Below are positions 4,119 to 12,373 of a DNA stretch of 15,160 nucleotides, piece by piece. The notes beneath the pieces are model-generated. The model did no database searches, had not been told where the DNA came from, and worked only from the letters and a program-made list of their open reading frames with translations. Origin of the DNA: JAAYFT01 sp036562765 (GTDB lineage Bacteria > Bacillota > Clostridia > Tissierellales > Tissierellaceae). Made by a program: the position numbers and the translations under genes. Location of the stretch: NCBI GenBank assembly GCA_036562765.1, contig DATCJO010000164.1, positions 1 through 15,160 of the forward strand. Direction: 5' to 3'. Position 1 is the stretch's first letter. Each line of letters opens with the position of its first letter.

Positions 4119-7100
4119 ATGGTGCATCCTGTTACCTATGGCAAGCGCGTGAGAATGAGCTATTCACGTATTGATGAAGTACTGGAAATACCAGACTTAA
4201 TTGAAGTTCAAAAATCTTCTTATGAATGGTTTTTAAAAGAAGGGTTGAGGGAAGTATTCGAAGATATTTCTCCCATACAAGATTATACAGGAAATTTAAT
4301 ATTGGAATTCGTTGATTACCACATAGGAGATAATATCAAATATAGTGAACATGAAGCAAGAGAGAGAGATGCCACTTATGCAGCTCCCCTTAAGGTAAAG
4401 GTAAGGCTAATAAATAAAGAGACTGGCGAAGTAAAAGAACAAGAAGTCTTTATGGGAGATTTACCTTTGATGACTGAAAATGGTACTTTCGTCATAAATG
4501 GTGCTGAAAGGGTTGTTGTAAGCCAATTAGTTAGATCACCCGGTGTCTATTATGCAGAATCGGTAGATAGGACTGGAAAGAAGCTTTATTCTGCTACTGT
4601 GATACCAAACAGAGGTGCGTGGCTTGAGTATGAAACTGATTCCAATGATATCATATATGTAAGGATAGATAGGACTAGAAAACTTCCTGTTACCACATTG
4701 TTAAGGGCACTGAAATTACAAACTGATGCTGAGATTATTGAAGTTTTAGGAGAATCTGAACAGCTACTTAAGACTCTAGAAAAGGACACAACTAAAACTC
4801 AAGAAGAGGCACTAATTGAAATATATAAAAGATTAAGGCCTGGAGAACCACCTACAGTTGAAAGCGCAAAAAACCTTATTAAAAATCTATTCTTTGATTC
4901 AAAGAGATATGATTTAGCCAAGGTCGGAAGATATAAAATCAATAAAAAGTTGTCATTATATAGTAGAATTACTGGAAGAAAAGCAGCAGAAGATATTTAT
5001 AACAAAGAAACAGGAGAAATCATTGTCGCTCAAGGCGAAAAGATTACTCGAGAAAAAGCTATAGAAATAGAAAATACAGGTATTAATAGTGTTGATGTAT
5101 TACTAGATGACGGAAGAAAAGTAAGAGTTATTGGGAATAATTTTGTAAATGGAAAGGCATTTAAATTACCATTTTCATTAGAAGAATTAGGTCTAAAGGA
5201 AAAAGTATATTATCCATTAATGAAGGAGCTAATAGAAACCTACGATGACGAAGAAGAGTTAAAGAAAGCAATCGAAGAAAGGGTAAAGGACTTATCGCCA
5301 AAGAATATTATTGTAGATGATATAGTTGCAAGCATTAACTATGAATTAAACCTATTTTATGGTATAGGAAATATTGATGATATAGACCATTTAGGGAATA
5401 GAAGGCTAAGATGTGTAGGTGAATTGTTGCAAAACCAATTTAGAATAGGCTTATCTAGGATGGAAAGAGTAGTCAGAGAAAGAATGACTATTCAAGACAT
5501 AGAAGTAGTAACTCCTCAAGATTTAATCAACATAAGACCAGTCGTTGCTGCAATTAAAGAATTCTTCGGAAGCAGCCAACTTTCCCAATTCATGGATCAA
5601 ACAAATCCACTTGCAGAATTGACTCATAAAAGAAGAATGTCTGCTTTAGGACCTGGCGGACTTAGCAGGGACAGAGCTGGTTTCGAAGTAAGGGACGTAC
5701 ACCACTCCCATTATGGTAGGATGTGTCCTATAGAAACTCCAGAAGGTCCAAACATTGGGCTTATTACTTCATTAACAACTTATGCTAGAATAAATGAATA
5801 TGGATTTATAGAAACTCCATATAGAAAGGTCATCAAAGGAGAAGGAAAAGTAACAAATGAAATAGAATATTTAACAGCGGATATAGAAGATGAATTCATC
5901 ATTGCACAATCTACGGAAAAATTAACAGAAGACGGACATTTTGAAAATTCCAAAGTTATAGCAAGAGGTAAAAATGGTGTAATAGATATTTTCCCAAGCA
6001 GTGAAGTTGATTATATGGATGTTTCACCTAAGCAAATTGTTTCAGTAGGAACTGCCATGATTCCTTTCCTAGAAAATGACGATGCCAACAGGGCATTGAT
6101 GGGAGCAAACATGCAAAGACAAGCAGTTCCACTTCTAAAGACTGAAGCCCCAATTATAGGAACAGGTATTGAATACAAAGCTGCTAGGGACTCAGGTGTA
6201 GTAATAATAGCAAAGAGTTCAGGAGTTGTGGAAAAAGTTAGTTCATCTGAAATTGTAATTAGAAGAGATTCAGATAATCAATTGGAAAGATATAAATTAT
6301 TGAAGTTTAGAAGGTCTAACCAAGGCACTACTATCAATCAAAGGCCAATTGTTAAACAAGGTGAAAAGATAGAAAAGGGTCAAGTTATAGCTGATGGTCC
6401 AAGTACAGACCAAGGAGAAATTGCTTTAGGTAGAAACCTATTAGTAGCATTTATGCCATGGGAAGGGTATAACTACGAAGACGCAATATTACTTAGTGAA
6501 AAACTTGTAAAAGAGGATGTTTTAACATCTATTCATATTGAAGAATATGAAGCTGAAGCAAGGGATACAAAATTAGGACCTGAAGAGATAACTAGAGATA
6601 TTCCTAATGTTGGCGAAGATATGTTAAAGGATTTGGACGAACGGGGAATCGTAAGAATTGGAGCTGAAGTAGAAGCTGGAGACATATTGGTAGGCAAAGT
6701 AACACCAAAGGGTGAAACAGAATTAACTGCTGAAGAAAGGCTTTTAAGGGCTATTTTTGGTGAAAAAGCCAGAGAAGTAAGGGATACATCATTAAGGGTA
6801 CCTCATGGTGAATCTGGAATTGTAGTAGATGTAAAGATTTTCTCCAGAGAAAATGGAGATGAGCTTCCACCAGGAGTTAACCAAATGATTAGAGTATATG
6901 TTGCAACTAAGAGAAAGATAAGCGTCGGAGATAAGATGTGCGGCCGCCACGGTAATAAAGGTGTAATTTCTAGGATACTTCCTGAAGAAGATATGCCTTT
7001 CTTACCAGATGGTACCCCAGTAGAAGTAGTTTTGAACCCATTAGGCGTTCCATCTCGTATGAATCTAGGTCAAGTACTAGAAGTACATTTAGGATTGGCA

Positions 7101-7862
7101 GCTAAGAAATTAGGATGGCATGTTGCATCACCTGTATTTGATGGCGCCAATGAGCAGGATATAATAGATGCCTTGAAAATGGCTGGATATCCAGAAGACG
7201 GTAAAATCCACCTAAGAGATGGCAGAACTGGAGAGTATTTTGATAATCCAGTAACTGTTGGATACATGTACATGTTAAAACTTCACCACTTAGTTGACGA
7301 TAAGATTCACGCAAGGTCTACAGGACCATATTCATTAGTTACTCAACAACCACTAGGAGGAAAAGCACAATTCGGTGGCCAAAGATTTGGAGAAATGGAA
7401 GTTTGGGCATTGGAAGCTTATGGTGCTGCCCATACATTACAAGAAATCCTAACAGTTAAATCAGATGATATTGTAGGAAGAGTCAAGACTTATGAAGCCA
7501 TAGTAAAAGGTGAAAATATTCCTGAACCAGGCATTCCAGAATCATTTAAAGTGCTCATAAAAGAACTACAAAGCTTGGCATTAGATGTAAAGATACTAAC
7601 TGAAGAAAATCAAGAAATTGAAATTCAAGAATCAATAGATGATGATTTATCCGATATTGATTCAATTAGCGAAGAATTAGAAGGAAAAGCATTACCAAGC
7701 GGAGCTATCCAAGACAAAGAAGATGACGAAGATAATGAAGATGCAGATGACGATGATATGTCTTCTGGATTCATATTAGAAGAGGAAGAAGACGAAGATT
7801 TAGATTTTGACGAAGAAGATATAGATTTTGATGATTTAGATTTTGATGATGACGATTTTTAA
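4119..7862 (+). CDS. rpoB: DNA-directed RNA polymerase subunit beta
   Basis: The beta subunit forms one half of the polymerase active-site cleft and holds the rifampicin pocket. The protein is 1247 residues from the ATG at 4119, supported by AAGGGGTG (4103-4110) eight bases upstream. The frame is open to a TTG at 4077, but that codon lies in the leader hairpin. The rifampicin region GSSQLSQFMDQTNPLAELTH starts at G484, with D493, H503 and S508 at positions matching E. coli D516, H526 and S531, all in the sensitive form. The active-site lysines are K939 and K947 in the GDKMCGRHGNKGV motif. After about residue 1164 comes an 84-residue tail in which 43 residues are Asp or Glu and two are Lys, longer than in a minimal RpoB. 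rpoC follows 82 bases downstream. Confidence 0.97.
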   Translation: MVHPVTYGKRVRMSYSRIDEVLEIPDLIEVQKSSYEWFLKEGLREVFEDISPIQDYTGNLILEFVDYHIGDNIKYSEHEARERDATYAAPLKVKVRLINKETGEVKEQEVFMGDLPLMTENGTFVINGAERVVVSQLVRSPGVYYAESVDRTGKKLYSATVIPNRGAWLEYETDSNDIIYVRIDRTRKLPVTTLLRALKLQTDAEIIEVLGESEQLLKTLEKDTTKTQEEALIEIYKRLRPGEPPTVESAKNLIKNLFFDSKRYDLAKVGRYKINKKLSLYSRITGRKAAEDIYNKETGEIIVAQGEKITREKAIEIENTGINSVDVLLDDGRKVRVIGNNFVNGKAFKLPFSLEELGLKEKVYYPLMKELIETYDDEEELKKAIEERVKDLSPKNIIVDDIVASINYELNLFYGIGNIDDIDHLGNRRLRCVGELLQNQFRIGLSRMERVVRERMTIQDIEVVTPQDLINIRPVVAAIKEFFGSSQLSQFMDQTNPLAELTHKRRMSALGPGGLSRDRAGFEVRDVHHSHYGRMCPIETPEGPNIGLITSLTTYARINEYGFIETPYRKVIKGEGKVTNEIEYLTADIEDEFIIAQSTEKLTEDGHFENSKVIARGKNGVIDIFPSSEVDYMDVSPKQIVSVGTAMIPFLENDDANRALMGANMQRQAVPLLKTEAPIIGTGIEYKAARDSGVVIIAKSSGVVEKVSSSEIVIRRDSDNQLERYKLLKFRRSNQGTTINQRPIVKQGEKIEKGQVIADGPSTDQGEIALGRNLLVAFMPWEGYNYEDAILLSEKLVKEDVLTSIHIEEYEAEARDTKLGPEEITRDIPNVGEDMLKDLDERGIVRIGAEVEAGDILVGKVTPKGETELTAEERLLRAIFGEKAREVRDTSLRVPHGESGIVVDVKIFSRENGDELPPGVNQMIRVYVATKRKISVGDKMCGRHGNKGVISRILPEEDMPFLPDGTPVEVVLNPLGVPSRMNLGQVLEVHLGLAAKKLGWHVASPVFDGANEQDIIDALKMAGYPEDGKIHLRDGRTGEYFDNPVTVGYMYMLKLHHLVDDKIHARSTGPYSLVTQQPLGGKAQFGGQRFGEMEVWALEAYGAAHTLQEILTVKSDDIVGRVKTYEAIVKGENIPEPGIPESFKVLIKELQSLALDVKILTEENQEIEIQESIDDDLSDIDSISEELEGKALPSGAIQDKEDDEDNEDADDDDMSSGFILEEEEDEDLDFDEEDIDFDDLDFDDDDF

Positions 7863-7877
7863 TATAGATAATTCAAA

Positions 7878-7900
7878 AGCCTAGGGCTCTGCCTTAGGCT
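7878..7900 (+). promoter_or_regulatory. Stable hairpin in the rpoB-rpoC gap
   Basis: AGCCTAGGGC (7878-7887) pairs with GCCTTAGGCT (7891-7900), ten pairs with one G-U, around a TCT loop. No T run follows, so it is not a normal terminator. It could be a processing or mRNA-stability element between the two polymerase genes. The rest of the gap is AT-rich, without a gene or promoter that I can support. Confidence 0.6.
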
Positions 7901-7929
7901 GGATAAACTTTAATAATCTTATATAAGAA

Positions 7930-7945
7930 AGGAGAGACTGCTCCT
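7930..7945 (+). promoter_or_regulatory. Ribosome binding site hairpin at the rpoC start
   Basis: AGGAG (7930-7934), the rpoC ribosome binding site, can pair with CTCCT (7941-7945), whose last T is the first base of the predicted TTG start codon. The loop is AGACTG. A weak start codon together with a self-occluding site suggests restrained initiation or coupling to rpoB translation. The stem is only five pairs, so this is tentative. Confidence 0.35.
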
Positions 7946-10900
7946 TGTTAGAGTTCAATAATTTTGACTCAATTAGAATAGGGTTGGCTTCACCTGAAAA
8001 AATAAGACAATGGTCTAAGGGAGAAGTTAAAAAGCCAGAAACTATAAACTACAGAACATTAAAGCCTGAAAAAGAAGGTCTTTTCTGTGAAAAGATATTT
8101 GGACCTGTAAAAGACTGGGAATGTCACTGTGGAAAATATAAAAGGGTAAGATATAAAGGCGTTATTTGCGATAGATGCGGAGTTGAAGTTACAAAATCAA
8201 AAGTACGTAGGGAAAGATTAGGGCATATAGAACTAGCTGCCCCTGTATCCCATATATGGTATTTTAAAGGCATCCCAAGCAGAATGGGATTAATGCTAGA
8301 TATGTCTCCAAGGGCTTTGGAAAAGGTTTTATACTTTGCTTCATATATAGTTGTAGATCCAGGCGATACTCCATTGCAAGAAAAGCAATTGTTATCAGAA
8401 ACTGAATACAGGGAAGCATTAGAAAAATATGGCAATAAATTTAAAGCCATGATGGGTGCAGAAGCAATAAAGATACTTCTTCAAAAAATAGATTTGGATA
8501 AAGAATCAGAAGAATTGAAGAAGCAATTAAAAGAAGCTACTGGGCAAAAGAAAGTTAGAATAACTAGAAGGCTTGAAGTAATAGAAGCCTTCAGGAAATC
8601 TGGAAATAGGCCAGAATGGATGATACTTGATGTTATACCTGTTATTCCACCAGATTTAAGGCCTATGGTTCAATTGGATGGTGGAAGATTTGCAACATCA
8701 GATTTAAATGATTTATATAGAAGAGTAATAAATAGAAATAATAGGCTTAAGAGATTATTAGATTTGGGTGCACCTGATATTATAGTAAGAAATGAAAAGA
8801 GAATGCTTCAAGAAGCAGTAGATGCACTAATTGATAATGGAAGACGTGGAAGACCTGTAACAGGCCCTGGAAATAGGCCATTAAAATCCCTATCTGACAT
8901 GCTAAAGGGTAAACAAGGGAGATTCAGACAAAACCTTCTAGGTAAGAGAGTTGACTATTCAGGCCGTTCAGTAATAGTAGTAGGACCGGAATTAAAGTTC
9001 TATCAATGCGGAATACCAAAGAAGATGGCTCTAGAATTATTCAAGCCCTTTGTAATGAAGAAGCTTGTAGAAAAGGAATATGCTCACAACATCAAATCTG
9101 CAAAGAGAATGGTTGAAAGGGTTAAACCTCAAGTTTGGGATGTTTTGGAAGAAGTAATTAAAGATCACCCTGTATTATTAAACAGGGCTCCTACACTTCA
9201 CAGACTTGGTATTCAAGCTTTTGAACCAGTATTAGTAGAAGGTAAGGCAATAAAACTACATCCATTGGTATGTACAGCATATAATGCAGATTTTGACGGA
9301 GACCAAATGGCGGTTCACGTTCCATTGTCAGCAGAAGCTCAAGCTGAAGCAAGGCTTTTGATGCTTTCTACCAATAACATATTAGCGCCAAAGGATGGGA
9401 AACCTATTACTACTCCAACCCAAGACATGGTATTAGGGTCTTATTACTTGACTATTGAGATACCTGGAGAACCTGGAGAAGGAAAGGTTTTCAAAGATTA
9501 TGAAGAAATGCTTACTGCATACTACAATGGTTATGTAGGATTGCATGCAAGGGTTAAGGTAAGAAGAAAACTAAATGAAGAAGATAAAGGAAAAATTGTT
9601 GAATCAACAGTAGGAAGATTTATATTCAATGAACATATTCCTCAAGATTTAGGTTTTGTAGATAGAAATGTAGACAAGTATTCACTAGAAATAGATACTT
9701 TGGTTGACAAGAAGATGTTGGGTAAAATAGTAGAAAAATGTTTCAAGAAACATGGCAATGTAGTTACAGCTCAAGTTCTTGACTACATTAAAGAATTAGG
9801 GTTTAGGTATTCAACAAAAGGTGCCATAACTATTTCAATGGCAGATGTATATGTACCAAAAGCTAAGGAAGATATGATTAGGAAAGCTGAACAAGAAGTA
9901 GATAAGCTTGAAAGGTCATATCGCAGAGGATTAATTTCTGAAGAAGAAAGATATGAAAAGGTTATTGAAATATGGAATAGGACAACAGAAGATTTAACAA
10001 AAGTATTAATGAATGAATTAGATCCTTTAAATAACTTATATATCATGTCCAATTCCGGTGCTAGAGGTAGCGTTAACCAAATAAGACAATTGGCTGGTAT
10101 GAGAGGTCTTATGGCATCTGCTACTGGTAGAACAATTGAAATTCCTATTAAGTCAAACTTCAGAGAAGGCTTGTCAGTATTGGAATTTTTCATTTCAACT
10201 CACGGTTCTAGAAAGGGATTGGCTGACACTGCTTTAAGAACTGCTGACTCTGGATATCTAACTAGAAGGTTAGTAGACGTAAGTCAAGATGTAATAGTAA
10301 GAGAAGTAGATTGTGGTACAGATGAATATGTTATAGCTAAGGCATTTAAAGATGGAAATGAAGTAATAGAAGAATTGAAAGATAGAATTGAAGGAAGATA
10401 TGCATTTGAAGACATAATTAATCCACAAACTGGAGAAGTTATAGTAAAGGCAAATGAAATGATTGATGAAGACCAAGCTGAATTAATACAAAAATTGGGT
10501 ATAAAAGAAGTTAAGGTGCGTTCAGTATTAGGATGCAAGACTCGTTATGGAGTATGTGCTCATTGTTATGGAAAGAACTTAGCTACAGGAGATAAAGTAA
10601 AGGTTGGAGAAGCAGTTGGTATAATTGCTGCTCAATCAATTGGAGAACCTGGTACACAGCTTACAATGCGTACATTCCACACTGGTGGAGTTGCTGCAGC
10701 AGCAGATATTACTCAAGGTTTGCCAAGGGTTGAAGAATTGTTTGAGGCAAGGAAGCCAAAGGGACTTGCAGTAATATCTGAAAATTCAGGAGTAGTAAAG
10801 ATAGAAGAAAACAAGAGAAGAAAAGAAGTAGTTATATCATCACCTAATGGTGAATCTGTAAGATACAATATACCTTATGGAGCAAGATTAAAAGTTAAGG

Positions 10901-11478
10901 ATGGGGATATAGTAGAAGCAGGAGATGAATTAACAGATGGTTCAGTAAATCCACATGATATCTTGAAGATTAAAGGCGTTAGAGGAGTTCAAGATTACTT
11001 AGTAAAGGAAGTACAAAGGGTTTACAGATTACAAGGTGTAGATATCAATGATAAACACATTGAAATCATCGTAAGGCAAATGTTATCAAAGGTTAAAGTA
11101 GAAGATTCAGGAGATACCGATATGCTACCTGGTTCTTTAGTAAACATTTTCGATTTTGAAGATAAAAATAGAGAAGCCATTGAAAAAGGATTACAACCAG
11201 CTACTGGTAGAAGGGTTCTATTAGGAATAACAAAGGCATCTTTAGCTACTGATTCATTCCTATCTGCAGCATCATTCCAAGAAACTACTAGGGTATTAAC
11301 ACAAGCTGCAATAGAAGGAAAAGAAGACTACCTAATAGGACTAAAGGAAAATGTAATAATTGGTAAACTAATTCCTGCAGGTACAGGAATGAGAAGATAT
11401 AAGAACATAAACGTTGTAGTAAAAGATGAGGATAAGGAAAACAGTGAAGAATTAAATGTTGACAGTAATAATAACTGA
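7945..11478 (+). CDS. rpoC: DNA-directed RNA polymerase subunit beta'
   Basis: The beta' subunit carries the catalytic magnesium site. The product is 1177 residues, the compact Firmicutes size without the large proteobacterial insertions. N-terminal zinc site: C60, C62, C75 and C78 within CHCGKYKRVRYKGVICDRCG. The active-site loop NADFDGDQM spans 447-455, with D449, D451 and D453 holding magnesium. Second zinc site: C790, C864, C871 and C874. The trigger-loop region includes GEPGTQLTMRTFHTGG. The TTG at 7945 is taken as the start because GGAG lies ten bases upstream and the resulting MLEFNNFDSIRIGLASPEKI is the standard clostridial N terminus. The last codons overlap a promoter for the next operon. 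Confidence 0.97.
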   Translation: MLEFNNFDSIRIGLASPEKIRQWSKGEVKKPETINYRTLKPEKEGLFCEKIFGPVKDWECHCGKYKRVRYKGVICDRCGVEVTKSKVRRERLGHIELAAPVSHIWYFKGIPSRMGLMLDMSPRALEKVLYFASYIVVDPGDTPLQEKQLLSETEYREALEKYGNKFKAMMGAEAIKILLQKIDLDKESEELKKQLKEATGQKKVRITRRLEVIEAFRKSGNRPEWMILDVIPVIPPDLRPMVQLDGGRFATSDLNDLYRRVINRNNRLKRLLDLGAPDIIVRNEKRMLQEAVDALIDNGRRGRPVTGPGNRPLKSLSDMLKGKQGRFRQNLLGKRVDYSGRSVIVVGPELKFYQCGIPKKMALELFKPFVMKKLVEKEYAHNIKSAKRMVERVKPQVWDVLEEVIKDHPVLLNRAPTLHRLGIQAFEPVLVEGKAIKLHPLVCTAYNADFDGDQMAVHVPLSAEAQAEARLLMLSTNNILAPKDGKPITTPTQDMVLGSYYLTIEIPGEPGEGKVFKDYEEMLTAYYNGYVGLHARVKVRRKLNEEDKGKIVESTVGRFIFNEHIPQDLGFVDRNVDKYSLEIDTLVDKKMLGKIVEKCFKKHGNVVTAQVLDYIKELGFRYSTKGAITISMADVYVPKAKEDMIRKAEQEVDKLERSYRRGLISEEERYEKVIEIWNRTTEDLTKVLMNELDPLNNLYIMSNSGARGSVNQIRQLAGMRGLMASATGRTIEIPIKSNFREGLSVLEFFISTHGSRKGLADTALRTADSGYLTRRLVDVSQDVIVREVDCGTDEYVIAKAFKDGNEVIEELKDRIEGRYAFEDIINPQTGEVIVKANEMIDEDQAELIQKLGIKEVKVRSVLGCKTRYGVCAHCYGKNLATGDKVKVGEAVGIIAAQSIGEPGTQLTMRTFHTGGVAAAADITQGLPRVEELFEARKPKGLAVISENSGVVKIEENKRRKEVVISSPNGESVRYNIPYGARLKVKDGDIVEAGDELTDGSVNPHDILKIKGVRGVQDYLVKEVQRVYRLQGVDINDKHIEIIVRQMLSKVKVEDSGDTDMLPGSLVNIFDFEDKNREAIEKGLQPATGRRVLLGITKASLATDSFLSAASFQETTRVLTQAAIEGKEDYLIGLKENVIIGKLIPAGTGMRRYKNINVVVKDEDKENSEELNVDSNNN

Positions 11479-11487
11479 TGGTAGAAT
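11459..11487 (+). promoter_or_regulatory. Promoter inside the rpoC 3' end for the str-type operon
   Basis: An exact TTGACA (11459-11464) lies in the final rpoC codons. After a 17-base spacer comes TAGAAT (11482-11487), which has one mismatch, with the extended -10 TG at 11479-11480. The -10 begins four bases after the rpoC stop. Transcription would begin near 11494 and give a leader of about 92 bases before the L7Ae-like gene. Read-through from rpoC is also possible, as no T-tailed terminator separates them. Confidence 0.85.
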
Positions 11488-11520
11488 GTATTAGTGTGCA
11501 AATTTTTAGCTACTCTCGGT

Positions 11521-11567
11521 AACATTAAGATTATGTGGACTGTTGTCCACATAATCTTTGAAATGTT
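11521..11567 (+). promoter_or_regulatory. Long perfect hairpin in the leader of the L7Ae-like gene
   Basis: AAGATTATGTGGAC (11527-11540) pairs without mismatch with GTCCACATAATCTT (11545-11558) around a TGTT loop. The stem is extended by AACATT (11521-11526) with AATGTT (11562-11567), past a three-base TGA bulge on the 3' side. There is no U tract, so termination is doubtful. It ends three bases before the ribosome binding site. It may be a processing site, a stability element or a protein-binding site. Confidence 0.7.
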
Positions 11568-11585
11568 AAAAGGAGGAGAGTATTG

Positions 11586-11828
11586 ATGCTTTCTAAACTA
11601 AAAGCCGGCAAAAAAGTTGTCGGTACCAAGCAAGTAAAAAGGGCTTTAAATTCAAAGGATGTAGAAGTTGTTTTTGTTGCTAAGGATGCAGAAAGCAGAA
11701 TAACAGATGAAATCATAAAGCTTTGCAATGAAAAACAAGTTCAAATTGTCTATGTAGAAACAATGAAGGAACTTGGAAATGCATGTGGTATTGATGTAAA
11801 CGCAGCCACAGCTGCGTTGTTAAAATAG
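11586..11828 (+). CDS. rplGB: L7Ae-like K-turn RNA-binding protein (YbxF/RplGB family)
   Basis: The 80-residue protein belongs to the L7Ae/L30e-type family that binds kink-turn RNA; Bacillus YbxF, at the same place in the operon, binds K-turns in vitro. Seen here: an N-terminal KLKAGKKVVGTKQVKRAL segment, the central strand VEVVFVAKDAESRITDEII typical of the family, and a C-terminal NACGIDVNAATAALLK, equivalent to the G-I-x-V-x-A-A-x-A-x motif. AGGAGG (11571-11576) serves either the TTG at 11583 or the ATG at 11586; the ATG is preferred because of its nine-base spacing. The gene is first in the unit with rpsL, rpsG, fusA and tuf. Its cellular RNA partner is not shown by the sequence. Confidence 0.9.
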   Translation: MLSKLKAGKKVVGTKQVKRALNSKDVEVVFVAKDAESRITDEIIKLCNEKQVQIVYVETMKELGNACGIDVNAATAALLK

Positions 11829-11845
11829 ATTAAAGGAGGTGCCTT

Positions 11846-12265
11846 ATGCCAACAATCAACCAATTAATAAGGATGGGCAGACAAAAGGTTGAATACAAAT
11901 CTAAATCACCTGCCTTGAGAGTTAACCTAAACACATTAAAAAAGAAGGTAACAGAAGTTAATTCTCCACAAAAAAGAGGGGTATGTATAGCAGTTAAGAC
12001 TGTTACACCTAAGAAGCCTAACTCAGCTTTGAGAAAAGTTGCCAGAGTTAGACTTACAAATGGTGAAGAAGTTACTGCATATATACCAGGAATAGGACAC
12101 AACCTACAAGAACACAGCGTTGTCCTAATAAGAGGTGGAAGAGTTAAGGACTTACCTGGTGTTAGGTACCATGTAATTAGAGGTGCCTTGGACGCTGCAG
12201 GCGTTGAAAACAGAAAACAAGGTAGATCTAAGTATGGTGCTAAAAGACCAAAAGACAAGAAATAG
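11846..12265 (+). CDS. rpsL: 30S ribosomal protein S12
   Basis: S12 lies at the decoding centre and controls accuracy. The product is 139 residues, with the longer basic N-terminal region of Firmicutes (about residues 14-38). Conserved blocks are PQKRGVC, TPKKPNSALRKVARVRLTNG, IPGIGHNLQEHSVVLIRGGR and VKDLPGVRYH, ending GRSKYGAKRPKDKK. K56 and K101 correspond to E. coli K43 and K88 (numbered with Met) and are unmutated, which predicts a streptomycin-sensitive form. AAGGAGGTG (11833-11841) ends four bases before the ATG. It lies 17 bases after the L7Ae-like gene, so the two are tightly co-transcribed. The last base of its stop codon is the first base of a structured intergenic RNA. Confidence 0.97.
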   Translation: MPTINQLIRMGRQKVEYKSKSPALRVNLNTLKKKVTEVNSPQKRGVCIAVKTVTPKKPNSALRKVARVRLTNGEEVTAYIPGIGHNLQEHSVVLIRGGRVKDLPGVRYHVIRGALDAAGVENRKQGRSKYGAKRPKDKK

Positions 12266-12333
12266 TGCTAAAAATGCAGGATTTATATAATCCATTTATA
12301 TAGATGCATTTTGGCACAATCGGTATTTTACCG
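12265..12333 (+). promoter_or_regulatory. Structured rpsL-rpsG intercistronic region
   Basis: A long stem joins 12265-12278 to 12305-12317: GTGC with GCAC, a T-G wobble, then AAAATGCA with TGCATTTT, with one bulged A. Within it a second hairpin pairs GGATT (12279-12283) with AATCC (12289-12293). A third, CGGTA/TACCG, spans 12321-12333. In E. coli, S7 binds the rpsL-rpsG gap and represses translation of its own gene. The position matches here, but I cannot show that the fold resembles the S7 site. Confidence 0.55.
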
Positions 12334-12373
12334 AGTACCAATGAATTACTTTAATGGTTAGGAGGGAAGAATA

